From positions 1,798,001 through 1,862,000 of the forward strand of contig NC_049563.1 in the NCBI RefSeq assembly GCF_013368755.1: a DNA stretch of 64,000 nucleotides, given 5' to 3'. The notes under the pieces were generated by a model. It was not told where the DNA came from and did not search any database. It worked only from the letters and a program-made list of their open reading frames with translations. The stretch comes from Talaromyces rugulosus (lineage: Eukaryota; Ascomycota; Eurotiomycetes; Eurotiales; Trichocomaceae). Below, in pieces: positions 51,270 to 62,058 of the stretch; positions within the stretch are counted from its first letter, which is position 1, and the number at the start of each line of letters is the position of its first letter. The translations under genes were made by a program, and so were the position numbers.

Positions 51270-51442
51270 GGTAATTAATAGGCTTTGAAATTCATTCTAT
51301 AAAAAGACAAATAATATTATGTAGCAAATAAGAATATTAAATATAAAAAAAAACCAAGGTATATATCTAACAGGCTAACTAGGTAGACTATCTGATCAGA
51401 GTATTCTGCCATGGCTGGGCTGCTGCCCATTCTGTATAATTA

Positions 51443-51455
51443 ACCCTAACCCTTG

Positions 51456-51493
<38 letters not shown>

Positions 51494-51940
51494 CCCTCTC
51501 CCCCAAAACCTCACCAACCAGCTTACAGGCTTCCTAATTTGGTCAAATCAGTGCATACAGACCTACAGGCCATTAGAAGCCGCTTGTATTTTTGGTATTC
51601 TAATTATCAATGATAAATGGAGAAGCTGTAGTGAGGCCTGCACTAAGCTCTGCACAACCAATATAATAGTGTGCTTAGGAGGCTTGCAGGGTGGCCTGCA
51701 GGCTTGTATGCACTGATTTGACGCTCTGAGAAGTCTGTAAGCTGGTTATTAAGGTCTTATAAAGAGGATTATAACGTATTAAAAAAGCTACAGTGAGACT
51801 TATAGGCCTATGCGCACAATTTGACCAAATTAGGAAGCCTATAAGCTGGTTAAGTGAGGTTTTAGGGGAGAGGGGGGGTAAATATATATATATATGTATC
51901 TGAGGGTGGTGTTGATATATATATTTACAAGGGTTAGGGT
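51443..51940. mobile_element. 498-bp inverted-repeat (MITE-like) element with telomere-like ends
   Basis: The ends are ACCCTAACCCTTGTAAATAT (51443 on) and its inverted partner, a run of ATATTTACAAGGGTTAGGGT ending at 51940. Inverted similarity continues inward for over 100 bp: (AT)n, a C-rich/G-rich stretch (CCCCCCTCTCCCCCAAAACC versus the G-rich complement), then AACCAGCTTACAGGCTTCC. This last arm occurs three times: 51517-51572, inverted at about 51690-51748, and inverted at about 51800-51852. There is no coding capacity. A clean target-site duplication was not found (flanks ATTA/TTAA on the left, TAAA on the right). It fits a non-autonomous DNA element or hairpin-forming repeat. Confidence 0.65.
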
Positions 51941-53560
51941 AAACGCGTCGACGCGTCTGATTGGTTTTGTGGGTCTATCAATTCAAAAAATCGGTTTTTA
52001 TTGGTTCTATATATGAATTATATGGTTGCAGGATGGTTGCAAGGTTCAAAATGTATTAAGATTTTGATACGTAAAAATTCGGTAATGTTGCAAAAATTGG
52101 TTAATGTATCGAAATTAGATATGTTGTGGTTTTATGATATATAGAAAAACGCTGATACGGTCAATAAATTGGCAACGTATTAATACCATTTTTTGGTTGT
52201 ATGACTGTTACCAAACCTGTCAATGTTGCCGCGACGTTGCTGAACGGTATCCCCATTCCCCCAAAAACCGGTATTGGTACTGATCATGGTGGTCATTTTG
52301 CAACCCTCTGCATGAATATTATACTTACATATCTCTTCTATGGCATAATCTTATATAATCTGTATCTAATTGAAGAGGAAATCACTCTTTTGGATTATTG
52401 GGTTTTATTTGTTGGAGGATTAATTTTATATTTTGAGTGGTTCTCTTTCTATCTCTAAGATGTAAAGAAACATTGATTTTTGGGTGTTTCTGAGGAGCTT
52501 GAGTAACTGGTATATGAGAATAGCTATTTTATATTTGTTAAATGTCTGTCCTGGTGTAAGCGTTGTCGTTTTTAGCTACAGCTTGCCGTCTTCGAAATCG
52601 TATCCAGCTATTCCCGAAGCTGCTTGCACTAGTCGGCCGACTGGCTTTGGTCTGGAGCTCTTTAATCATGTCGTTCTAACTCTGTATTATTTTCTCCTAT
52701 TTGTTGAGAATACAATACCGGTTTTTAAGACCACAATATGATCTTTCAACTTGAGTTATCCTTGACGTGGAAGTTGCACCATAACATCTATAAAAACCCA
52801 CTCTTTGGCAAATCCCAGGCCTTATTTGGGTGACTTTCCCTCGTCACAGAAATTGCCAAGAATAACCTTACGCAAGATCCTAACAGTATGTAACTGTTCC
52901 TTAAGTAGTCGAAAACCTTCCAAAGAGTATACCTCATAATTTTGGACTCAGCCTTAATCTCCTCTTATACGTATTAGATCTTTGAATACTGTCCTTGAAC
53001 CTTAATGGTCAAAGAAGAATGTCGATACAAGTGTTCAGTCATTTTAGAAGTCGAGGATTAAAAATCCTAGTTGAGCCACCATAACTCTGAATGTTCAATT
53101 TCAAGACCAGCGAGAAGACACGTATAAATGTTACTCAACTGAAATTATGATATTACTGGCAAACTTGAAGGCGATGCCGATAGAAATTTCGGAATTGAGT
53201 GAATAGTCATCAATTACTCTCTGTGAATACGATCTAAGAATAATTTAACATATGTTCCTTCAATGTTATTTTCTCTTTTAATTTATGTCTTGCTTTCGTT
53301 TTCTTTTTATGGAAACAGGATCCTTTTCCATGCTTTCAGTTCTTTGCCGTCAAATTTTGCCAGACAAAACCGTCCGGATCTTCGGCATCTTTTTTTATTG
53401 CTCACTTTCGGGATTATTGTAATGCTCAGAGTCCAATGTATATACGAAAGTGGCAGTCAAGGGTACAGATAGTTGAAGGATAAATTGTCCATATTCGACA
53501 GATCTATATGCGTGCTGCAGTGCGCGCTAACGCCAGTTAGATAGTGCACTTTTGATTCAA

Positions 53561-55372
53561 TCAATTATCACAAATTAGAGTTATCGAAGAAATCTCACCT
53601 TCTCGCTTTGATCGGAGGTATTGTTGCCATATAATCGCAATATCGTTTTTATAGATCCAACTCAACTCATCACCTACGGGAAATGCTTCGAGACGCGATG
53701 CAAGGACGCTCTCAAAAATATATGTCGGGTCGCTACTTTGGCTTTTAGCCTCGGTTTGTGCTCGACTAACTTTCGCTTTTTGACTGTCTAGGTGTTCATA
53801 CATTCGTCGATAGTATGGGGAGCGAATATCATTAAAAATTTCCAGAGCGTCGGCGATATTTCGTGCCTTAATGACCTGTCTGTCATGATCACTATCTGAA
53901 AAGGTTGATGAAGCTCTGCTGGTAACAAGTTCTATTGCTCGAGCAAGAATCCAGCCATCTTCCAAAGCGAAAGCCGCGCCGGAACCAAATGCACCTATGG
54001 GAAATAACAATCAATAAATGAGCATACTTTGTACACGGCAGTGCGATAGACGGATGTGTGGATTGATTCACCAGATAGTGGGTGGCTGGCGTCTCCCAAT
54101 AATACCACTTTGCCCCATCCCACAAGCCTTTCGAGTCTCGGCCCTGAAAAGGCAGAAAATTCTTTCCAACCTCCTTCTGGGACGCGAGAAAGTGCATCGC
54201 GTACTCGGCGGTCGTATTGCTGTGAGTCGGAATAACCAGTTCAGCTCTCTGCTTTAGATCCTATATCGAATCTGAAAAATTGCAAAGTGGAAAGTTATTA
54301 CCGTAAAGTGAACATTGACTCGCTCATTTGTTGCGGGGACCCCCCAACTAAACCTCTTCTCAGTATCAAGGGCTGGATCTATGAGATAACGACACGAAAC
54401 CTCGATCATTTGCTCAGATGATGATGAGGTGCTGGAATCTAGAAATTCAGAAGGATCATCAACCAGCGAGAAATAACAGTGCCCTGAAGGGCCATGCCAC
54501 CATGATGTATCCGGAAATAAGTCGTGGATGTGAGATAGAGATTTAGCTGGAATCAGGGTCCGCCAAATAGTTGTACCTAGTTGCTGTTAACGGTCATGAT
54601 AAGTGAAATGATCTATTTATCTATTCATACCCGTGAATTTTGTAATATGTTCTGGGAATAGTGATGTTCTGATTACCTTCCCGGACTTTAGCAATTGCAA
54701 AGTTTCAAGCCTTAGAATGCGGAAGTAGAGAATAGAAAAACTTACAGAGCGAATCCCATCTCCACCGACTACTAGATCCGCTGTCGTCTTAGCCCCATCT
54801 TCAAAGGTGAGATGGACACCTTGCGTCCCAGCATCGTGAATTGATACCAATTTTTTATTGAGCTGTATAATTCCTGGTGGAACTTTCGATATTAAAGCAG
54901 CTTGCAGTCTTGTTCTCTTCACCCGTCTAGACCGGTACTTGAGGGGAACTGAAGACGGAGCAGGTTTCACGCGTTTAATTTCACCAGACAGTCCATTTCT
55001 TTTCGGGTGAATACACGTGTAAGCAAATAGACATCAGAAATACGTGCGTCGAACTCTTGAAAAGTTGGAACCAGTACAATTTCTTGCATGCAACAGTTGA
55101 CAAAAGAGAATATCATTCGCCTACCGATAAAGCACATTCTGCTGCAAGTGTCCCCGCACATCTTCAGCAGCCCCAAGAAGTTCAAGAACCTTCCAACAGT
55201 TGTATCCAATACTGATTCCGGCACCGACTTCTCTCAGCTCGCGAGCCTTTTCGTACAGCGTTATTCTGACATTCGGCAAGGCTGATAACGCAATTGCAGC
55301 ACCGAGTCCAGCCGGACCGCCCCCGATAATAGCAATCCTGAGGACATTTGCATGGTTTGGTTCAGTCGACAT
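53561..55372 (-). CDS. FAD-dependent monooxygenase, salicylate-hydroxylase-like
   Basis: Exons 55125-55372, 54746-54998, 54631-54676, 54302-54576, 54072-54219 and 53561-53994 give about 467 aa. It is a class A flavoprotein hydroxylase using NAD(P)H and O2 on an aromatic substrate. It has the Rossmann GxGxxG (IIGGGPAGLGAAIAL, about 15-29), the DG motif VVGGDGIRS (about 159-167) and the GD motif LLGDASHPLSGAFGSGAAFA (about 314-334), which contacts FAD ribitol. In salicylate hydroxylases this fold decarboxylates and hydroxylates salicylate to catechol; in gene clusters relatives hydroxylate polyketide or shikimate-derived phenols, so the substrate is open. The first intron (126 nt) is the least certain, but phases agree and the spliced NGLSGEIKRV...KRTRLQAAL follows the family. 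It diverges from the chorismate synthase gene. Confidence 0.86.
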
Positions 55373-56445
55373 TGATAAGAACCTAATCTTGGTACAACGG
55401 CTTTGTTATTCTAGAATCTTCATTCATCTCAAAATTAATGAATCGTCTGGAGGGAAAAATGTCAGTGTGTCGGCTTTATCGAAGGATTCGGATTTTGGGA
55501 TTTCTCATATTGTTGAAATATTGTGCAATATTCATGGTTATTACTAATTATCGTTTGATAGGGTGTTCTAACGGTTTTTAAAAACTAGCCCGCACGCCAA
55601 GGGATTTGCAGTGTTAGTTTAGATATCAGACAAACGTCCGAGCTGGTACGTTAGAGATATTTTTTAGTAGTATTTGACACCTGATAGAATAGTGTGTGTC
55701 AAGTATGGCACGCACCATGGCTCCACTGGGACAAGCCACGGGCTTATTGACGATAAGTCATAATGCTGCGTATCAAGCTTGACAGATATTTCTTGTCAGT
55801 GTCATTATCGATAAGACTTCACTATCCCGGATATGGAGATGGCAGCGAGTAAATACGATATAAGGGTTGACCAGAAACCCCTTACTAAATTAGCGCGCGC
55901 CACTTTGCACCATATTATTACATATCTTTATCCTCGATACGGATCTGACCCGCCCGCTCGTATGCACGGCTTACCGATAACAACTTGCGAATGTATACAG
56001 GGACCGATTGGCTATAGCGGAGTCTCCGGGGCCGGGCCGCTGTTGCCCATTTTAGCGCCGAATGTCGCCATGTTTTGGTATTACATATATTTTACATACA
56101 TGCTGTATTTGATGGTATCGAAAAGTTGGTTCGGTATTGGGCTCGATAAGCACGTGGCGAGCCCCATCACGGGTGAAGATTAACGTAACTTTGGATGCGT
56201 ATTGGAAGTGGCGGTTCGGCAATGAATTACGCTATCAATTGATTCGTATTCGTGTCGCGCTGACTTGATTAGATATATATTTAGAAATAGATGACACGTA
56301 CAGTTTCAACAATAGTAGTAGGACTGAAGTCACAAAAAACATCCTAATCGAGGTAGCATCTGCCTTACTGCCGGTAAATTTTGGTCGAGTGCTCCAGGAG
56401 AGAGCTTTGATATCTACTATTCTTCGAAAAAACATCTTGCTAACC
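55373..56445. promoter_or_regulatory. Divergent promoter region of the monooxygenase and chorismate synthase genes
   Basis: About 1.07 kb between divergent start codons. It contains palindromes such as TTATCGATAA near 55807 and TCAAGCTTGA near 55771. A 116-codon open frame at 55833-56183 has no recognisable domain and was not called as a gene. Shared regulation of the flanking genes is inferred from layout. Confidence 0.45.
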
Positions 56446-57786
56446 ATGTCGACATTTGGTGACTACTTCCGGGTCACGACGTAAGTTTGTAAATCCATTG
56501 TAGTTATCGATCTATGACTAATGTTCTTAAAACAAGGTATGGCGAGTCGCACTGCCGTTCAGTCGGGTGCATCGTGGATGGCTGCCCTCCTGGCATGGCT
56601 TTGAGTGAAGATGATATTCAACCCCAGATGACTCGACGGAGGCCTGGCCAAAGCGCCCTCACTACCCCTCGCGATGAGAAGGATAAGGTTGAGATACAGT
56701 CCGGAACAGAATACGGATTTACTCTCGGTACGCCAATCACTTTGATTGTTCGCAATGAGGACCAAAGGCCCAAGGACTATGGCGGTAGCACGATGGATAT
56801 GTTCCCTCGTCCGAGCCATGCCGATTTCACTTATCTTGAGAAGTATGGAATTAAAGCTAGTAGTGGAGGAGGTCGCAGCAGTGCTCGCGAGACAATTGGT
56901 ACGGTTTTTCTATTATTTATATTTGATCTAAAACCAGTGAGTTAATCTGAGAGGAGAATGAAAAGGACGTGCTGCCGCTGGAGCTATTGCAGAGAAATAT
57001 CTGAAGCTTGCCCATAATATCGAAATTGTCGCCTTCGTTTCATCTGTTGGCAAGGAAGACCTTTTCCCCCCTTCTCCTGAATACCCTTCCTACTCAACAA
57101 ATCCCAATTTTTTGAGACTGATTGAAACAATTACTCGGGAGAAAGTGGATGAGTTTGCCCCTGTTCGATGCCCTGATACAGAAGCTTCTCGCCGTATGGC
57201 TAAAGTCATTGAGGCCTTCCGTGATAAGAAAGATAGTATTGGAGGTACCGTCATGTGTGTCATTCGAAACGTTCCAGCCGGTCTAGGCGAGCCCTGCTTT
57301 GATAAATTGGAAGCAAAGCTTGGCCACGCAATGATGAGTATCCCTGCCACGAAAGGATTTGAAATTGGTTCTGGCTTTGGTGGCTGCGAGATCCCCGGCT
57401 CAGTTCACAATGATCCATTCGTGGCAGCACCAGAAGTTGCTGGACTCAATGATAAGAAACGATTGATCGCAAAAACAAACAATTCTGGGGGTATTCAGGG
57501 TGGTATCTCGAATGGAGCCGATATCTACTTCCGCATCGCTTTCAAAGCCCCTGCGACCATTGGCCAGGCACAAATTACAACCAAGTATGACTTCGAGGAA
57601 GGAATTCTAGAAGCTAAGGGTCGTCATGATCCCTGTGTTGTACCCAGGGCTGTGCCAATTGTTGAGGCCATGTCCGCGCTTGTCATCATGGATGCTCTTC
57701 TTGCGCAAAAATCCCGGGAGGCTTCGAGAAGTGTACTTCCACCGTTGCCTAAATCTTTACCTATAAGACCTGAAATCACAAACTAA
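56446..57786 (+). CDS. aro2: Chorismate synthase
   Basis: Exons 56446-56480, 56537-56898 and 56966-57786 (introns 56 and 67 nt) give about 405 aa. The enzyme makes chorismate from EPSP using reduced FMN; fungal forms carry their own NADPH-flavin reductase activity. All family signatures are present: [45 protein letters not shown], the [10 protein letters not shown] loop, [23 protein letters not shown] and [18 protein letters not shown]. It therefore looks catalytically intact. The segment before NNSGGIQ (residues [16 protein letters not shown]) is shorter than I recall for housekeeping fungal Aro2, hinting at a cluster paralogue, but whether another copy exists cannot be seen from this window. 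It sits between an FAD monooxygenase and a reductase, with DAHP synthase 6 kb away. Confidence 0.93.
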
Positions 57787-58340
57787 GTCAATCTCGCTCA
57801 TGGCCACAACTTGGCTCTATTTCTTCAATATCTCTGTTTATGAGTCGTTGGTTACTTTTAGTGCTTATTGATCCTATTATAGACATAGATGTATTAGTTG
57901 CAGCGAGTTCACTCGTGAACAAAATTACGACAGATAAAATGATATATAATGTTAGGATTATTTCAAAAGCCTAGCTTTAGATCGAGTGTGACATAGGAGA
58001 CCCTATAATATTAACAAGTTGACATGTAATAATTTCCACCAAGTTTCTAGGGAATGGCAGAAATCAGTGATTTAGATAGTTTGGGACGGTGAGCTGCTTG
58101 TCTTCGTTTGACACATTTCAAGGGCGACCAAGCTTGCGTGACCATTTACGAACAGAGCAAAAATTTGCGTGTTTATGATTTGTTTCTGCAGATATTGCAT
58201 TTTTTTTACAACGATTACTTCGTATACACGCAATGAAATGTTGTGAAAAAGAACACAGGGCAACAACTGTTGATATTGATGACACCACGTTTACCTATCT
58301 AATAAGCCATCCTTTTTCGGCGGCTTGTCTGCCGTGATCA
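57787..58340. other. Intergenic between convergent chorismate synthase and reductase genes
   Basis: About 550 AT-rich bases containing two 3' flanks. No gene seen. Confidence 0.5.
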
Positions 58341-59525
58341 TTAAGCACTGGCAGCCAGGAGACTCTTGATATTGTCAATAGTGCTTTTCTCGAGATCAAT
58401 CCAGTTGATGCCCAAAATCTCGGTTGCCCTGGAATTATCATAGCCAGGAACCACGGGAGGGTAATCACCACCTTTCGTCTCCTCCGAGGGAAGTTTATCC
58501 TTCAGTTCAGGAAAGTTTCTTCGCGCTGCCGCCGCGATCTCTCTGTTACTAAACTTGCCCGTCACGGTGAAGAATCGCTTTCCACCCGCCTCTGGTTTCT
58601 CGAGTGCCGCAATGTGCGCGAATGCCACATCGCGAACATCGACCCATAGATTGACACCAATAGAAGGAAGGATTTCGTCCTTCCACTTTCCTTGAATGAG
58701 CTCGACAAACCGCTCATTGGAGGTGTTTATGGCTGAGAGTGAGCTCAGGCGATCCACACGTGGCCCAAAGACAAGTGGAGGGCAGATGGTGACAAGGTCG
58801 AAGGCGGGCTTCTCCTCCTCGACAAACTTCCAGGCAGACCGCTCTGCAACGGTCTTGGAGGCTCTGTACGCGCTTACCTTGTTACCGTTCAGGCCATCTT
58901 CATAGGTGATAGGATTCCAGTCCGATTCATTGTAGACTTTGTTAGGATCCTGAAGCCCCTCGACGGAAACCATTGAGACGAAAGAGCTAGTCACGACGAC
59001 CCGTTTAACGCTAGGGGCATACTTCTTGATGGCCTTGAGAATAGATGTGGTTCCGGTGATTGCTGGATCTAAGAGTTCCGACTTCGCATCTGACCAATTG
59101 AAATGGAAAGGAGAGGCGGCTGTTCATGTATCAGAGTCAAACTCATGGCACGGTTGGTACTAGGGACGTATATTTACTGTGCAGTACAAAATCGAGACCT
59201 GGAATCTTTACTACCTCATCAAACGCATCGGGCTGCGCGATATCTGGTACGATAGCAATAGATAGTTTAGCATTAGGATACGCATCGCGGATCTTGGAGG
59301 CCTTGTCCTCGGATCTAACAGTGGTAACTATCTCGTATCCTCGATGGACCAAAATTTCTAAGATGTGAGCTAGAAAAAAAAATCTTAGCAAGGACTACAA
59401 GGTCAAATTTTCAAAGATGTATACCGGCAAGGAAGCCTGATCCACCTATTTTCATCAATTTAGCAAGTGAATTGAGTAAAGCGTTGTAAAGAAGAGCACA
59501 TACCTGTGACGAGTACTTTGGTCAT
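58341..59525 (-). CDS. NAD(P)-dependent extended-SDR reductase (dihydroflavonol/cinnamoyl-CoA reductase-like)
   Basis: Exons 59504-59525, 59425-59445 (a 21-nt microexon), 59178-59369 and 58341-59119 give about 337 aa. The spliced N terminus MTKVLVTGGSGFLAAHILE is the glycine-rich nucleotide-binding motif of extended SDRs. It is only complete if the microexon is used, since that exon carries the GSGFLA core. VLHTASPFHFN follows at about 76-86, then VVTSSF (Ser about 123-124) and the catalytic pair AYRASKT (Tyr about 163, Lys about 167). The family contains yeast Gre2, dihydroflavonol reductases and cinnamoyl-CoA reductases, which reduce ketones or aldehydes. A tailoring reduction of an aromatic intermediate is a reasonable guess in this neighbourhood. 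It lies on the same strand as the laccase gene, 427 bp downstream of it. Confidence 0.9.
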
Positions 59526-59952
59526 CGTGGGATAATTTTGAATGTATTTTTGCTCTAAAACTTTAGATACGCGATTTGTGTTTGGAATGCCGTTGATGTT
59601 GAACTCGGGGTGGGGGAAACAAATCAATTAAATATACCACCATCGCCCCGCTAACTGTCAGACAAGACTCGTTCCTTCGCTCGTAATAATAAAACAACCC
59701 TGTCAGCATTGAACGAATTTTAGTGTTAATATCATCTGAGCTAGCGGTAAACGGCCCACACATTGCGAGTCAATTACTAATAACGTATTTTATAACTAGT
59801 TAGTTATCTAGCTTATGATCAAGAACCGAGACGGCAGGAAATTTGCGGGAGCAATACGAGTAGAAGAGAAGTCTATTATGATATGAAAATATGAAACTGG
59901 CTCACGAAACGAAACAGGAAATTTCGGTCTAGGGGTTGCCCAATAAGTCACT
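59526..59952. other. Short gap between laccase and reductase genes
   Basis: About 430 bp between two minus-strand genes: laccase terminator and reductase promoter. Nothing else seen. Confidence 0.45.
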
Positions 59953-62058
59953 CTATAACCCACTATCTATTTGATCGACGATGTTCCTCTTACTCCAGGC
60001 GTCCCAAGCTGTGCAGGTTTGGTCGATGGTCTTCTGTATACGTTGTTGCCCCTTGATATCATCTGGGCGCTCCAAGATATTTATGAGGAAGCCTGTGCTG
60101 ACATGCCAGGCCACATGGCAGTGGAATGGCCAGACTCCTGGGTTATCTGTGGCGAATTGCACGACCAAGTGTCCGTTGGCGGGCAAGAGAGTCGTGTCTC
60201 TCCGGATGGGATTGTGACCGTTGATAACAGTTCCGTCCCACTCCCCTGTACCATAAGAAAGAACCTGGTAGTCATGGCCGTGCAAATGCATTGGATGCGT
60301 GAAAGTAAGATTGTAGAAATCCGGGTTCGAAGGGTCAACTTTCCGGTTTTCCCAGACTATACGCACGACGCTGCTATTTCCAGTATTATAAACGTTCCAC
60401 TCTGGGTCCGCCGGGTAGTTGAAAATACCCTCCTCAGCCAGATCCAAGATTGGTTTATTGTAGTTGACACGGAAGGTCTGGTTATTGATCAGGTATACTG
60501 GGTGGCCGGTCTCATTTTTGACATCGAGAATCTGGATATTGATGGTTTGGTCTGCAGGAGCGGCAGGAATGCGAGCCACGGGACTGGTGAGATTTAAAGG
60601 TGGATTTGCGCACGGCATATCAGCATTGTACAAAGGCTGGGGAGCGCTGGTGGGCGTTTTTTCATCTACCAAGTCCTGTTCGTCGTAGTAGATTGCTGCG
60701 AGACCGTAGGGCTGCTCTGGGAGGGTGCAGAGGACCGAAAGATTGGCGCGCATCCAGTAGTTCCGCTCTGCATCAGCTCCTGTCTTTCCATGAACAATGA
60801 CATCCGCTCTTTGGCCAACCTGGAATTCATGTCAGGAAGAGTAATTTTTGGTTTCACATTCATAAGGTGTACTCACGCCAAGGGTGACGGAATTCGTCTG
60901 GTATGGCTTGATTGGAACGTAATCGTTTGCAATGACCGTAAGATCATGCTCATCGATTGTGAAAAATTGAAGGCCAGATGATCCAGTATTCACTAGGCGC
61001 AGCAAATGACTTTTTCCTGGCTGGAACTGGAATTTAGAAACACCAGCGTTGCTCACACAAGGTGTTCCATTTGTCGCTCTACTGCAGTCCCAGACCATCT
61101 TGCCATTTATAACACTGTTGTCCGAGAAAGCAAAATGAACTCCAGAAGAATTACTGTTCACTGTTTCAACCAGCTTTTCGTAGTAGGGATGATACACTTA
61201 GTTTTGTCCGTTAGTATTTACTTGTCTTTGAGAGACCAATGCCGACTTACTGTCGCTAAGCAACACGGGACCTAGGTCGATGTCATATGGTGCCGGTTTT
61301 GGACCATAAAAGACCATGGGACCTACCAACCCAGAAGTGAGCTGGGCTGAATAGTGCGAATGGTACCAGCTGCTTCCAACATGATCAGCGCGGAATCTGT
61401 AAGTGAAATTCGACCCCGGAGCGATGGGACATTGTGTCACTTGTCGCAGTTAGCCGTGTTTCAACTTTAAATTATCAAGTGTACACTCACATCCTGGTAC
61501 ACCATCCGCATACTGAGTCTGATATTGACGTATCCCATGCCAATGGATTGATGTTCCTTCGTCTAGGTCTTGGAGAGAGTTGGTGACCGTAATCTCGATC
61601 CAGTCACCCCAGTTGGCTTCTATCAATGGCCCAGGATACTGTCCATTGATAAGAAGCATTTGCTTTTGATATCCATCGGGAGCAAGAGTACCCGGTGCAA
61701 CATTAAAATGATACTTTCGTGTGACGTTGGTTTCGGGAAGTGGCTCGTTTACGGTATCAGGCTCATACTTAAGAGAGCCCCATGGATATCCATGTTGTAG
61801 AATCTGAAGTTCGTTAATACGTGTATCAAAATGTTGAAATCGAGGGACTCACGCTGCCAGGCAAGAATTCTGGAAGATTCTGCCAGGAAGTAGCATTCAG
61901 GTTTCTAATACAAAGACGACCATCAATGTCTCTTCTCGAATTGATGCTTGCTCATTTACTCACCCATTCGTCTGCTCATTGGTGAGGCCACCAAATAATG
62001 GCAAAGCCCCGGCGAGCAAGTTAATAATGAATGTTGATGGAGGAAATGGTGACAACAT
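59953..62058 (-). CDS. Secreted laccase / multicopper oxidase
   Basis: Six exons (61964-62058, 61853-61904, 61491-61803, 61251-61439, 60877-61196, 59953-60819) give about 611 aa. It oxidises phenols to radicals while reducing O2 to water. All four copper-binding blocks are intact: HWHG (136-139), WYHSHYSAQ (His about 180/182), HPMHLHGH (about 498-505) and HCHVAWH (about 556-562). The residue ten after the ligand Cys is Phe, so the type 1 copper lacks an axial Met. The N terminus [20 protein letters not shown] is hydrophobic and could be a secretion signal; many N-x-S/T sites fit a secreted glycoprotein. Introns are 49-59 nt. In fungal clusters such enzymes couple or oxidise phenolic products, or make pigment. 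It diverges from the DAHP synthase gene. Confidence 0.92.

Larger units (their letters stand above)
49860..53560. other. AT-rich, gene-poor block at the cluster border
   Basis: Base composition shifts to visibly AT-rich with many stops in all frames. Apart from the laccase relic and the inverted-repeat element listed separately, I recognise nothing functional. A minus-strand open stretch near 50160-50390 is interrupted by a stop, and several hydrophobic open frames near 52200-52740 look like translation of AT-rich DNA. The block may be decayed repeat DNA altered by RIP-type mutation. Confidence 0.5.

Noticed and set aside
51443..51940. A true telomere or chromosome end at the CCCTAA motifs
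   Set aside because: Only two repeat units at each tip, in inverted orientation, with unique genes on both sides; this is an interstitial element.
52201..52741. Two hydrophobic open frames of 85 codons each
   Set aside because: They arise from T-rich DNA, lack domains and a promoter context, and are probably not translated.
55833..56183. 116-codon open frame with a hydrophobic C-terminal part between the monooxygenase and chorismate synthase
   Set aside because: No family motif, sits in a divergent promoter, and its composition looks like chance translation; not called as a gene.
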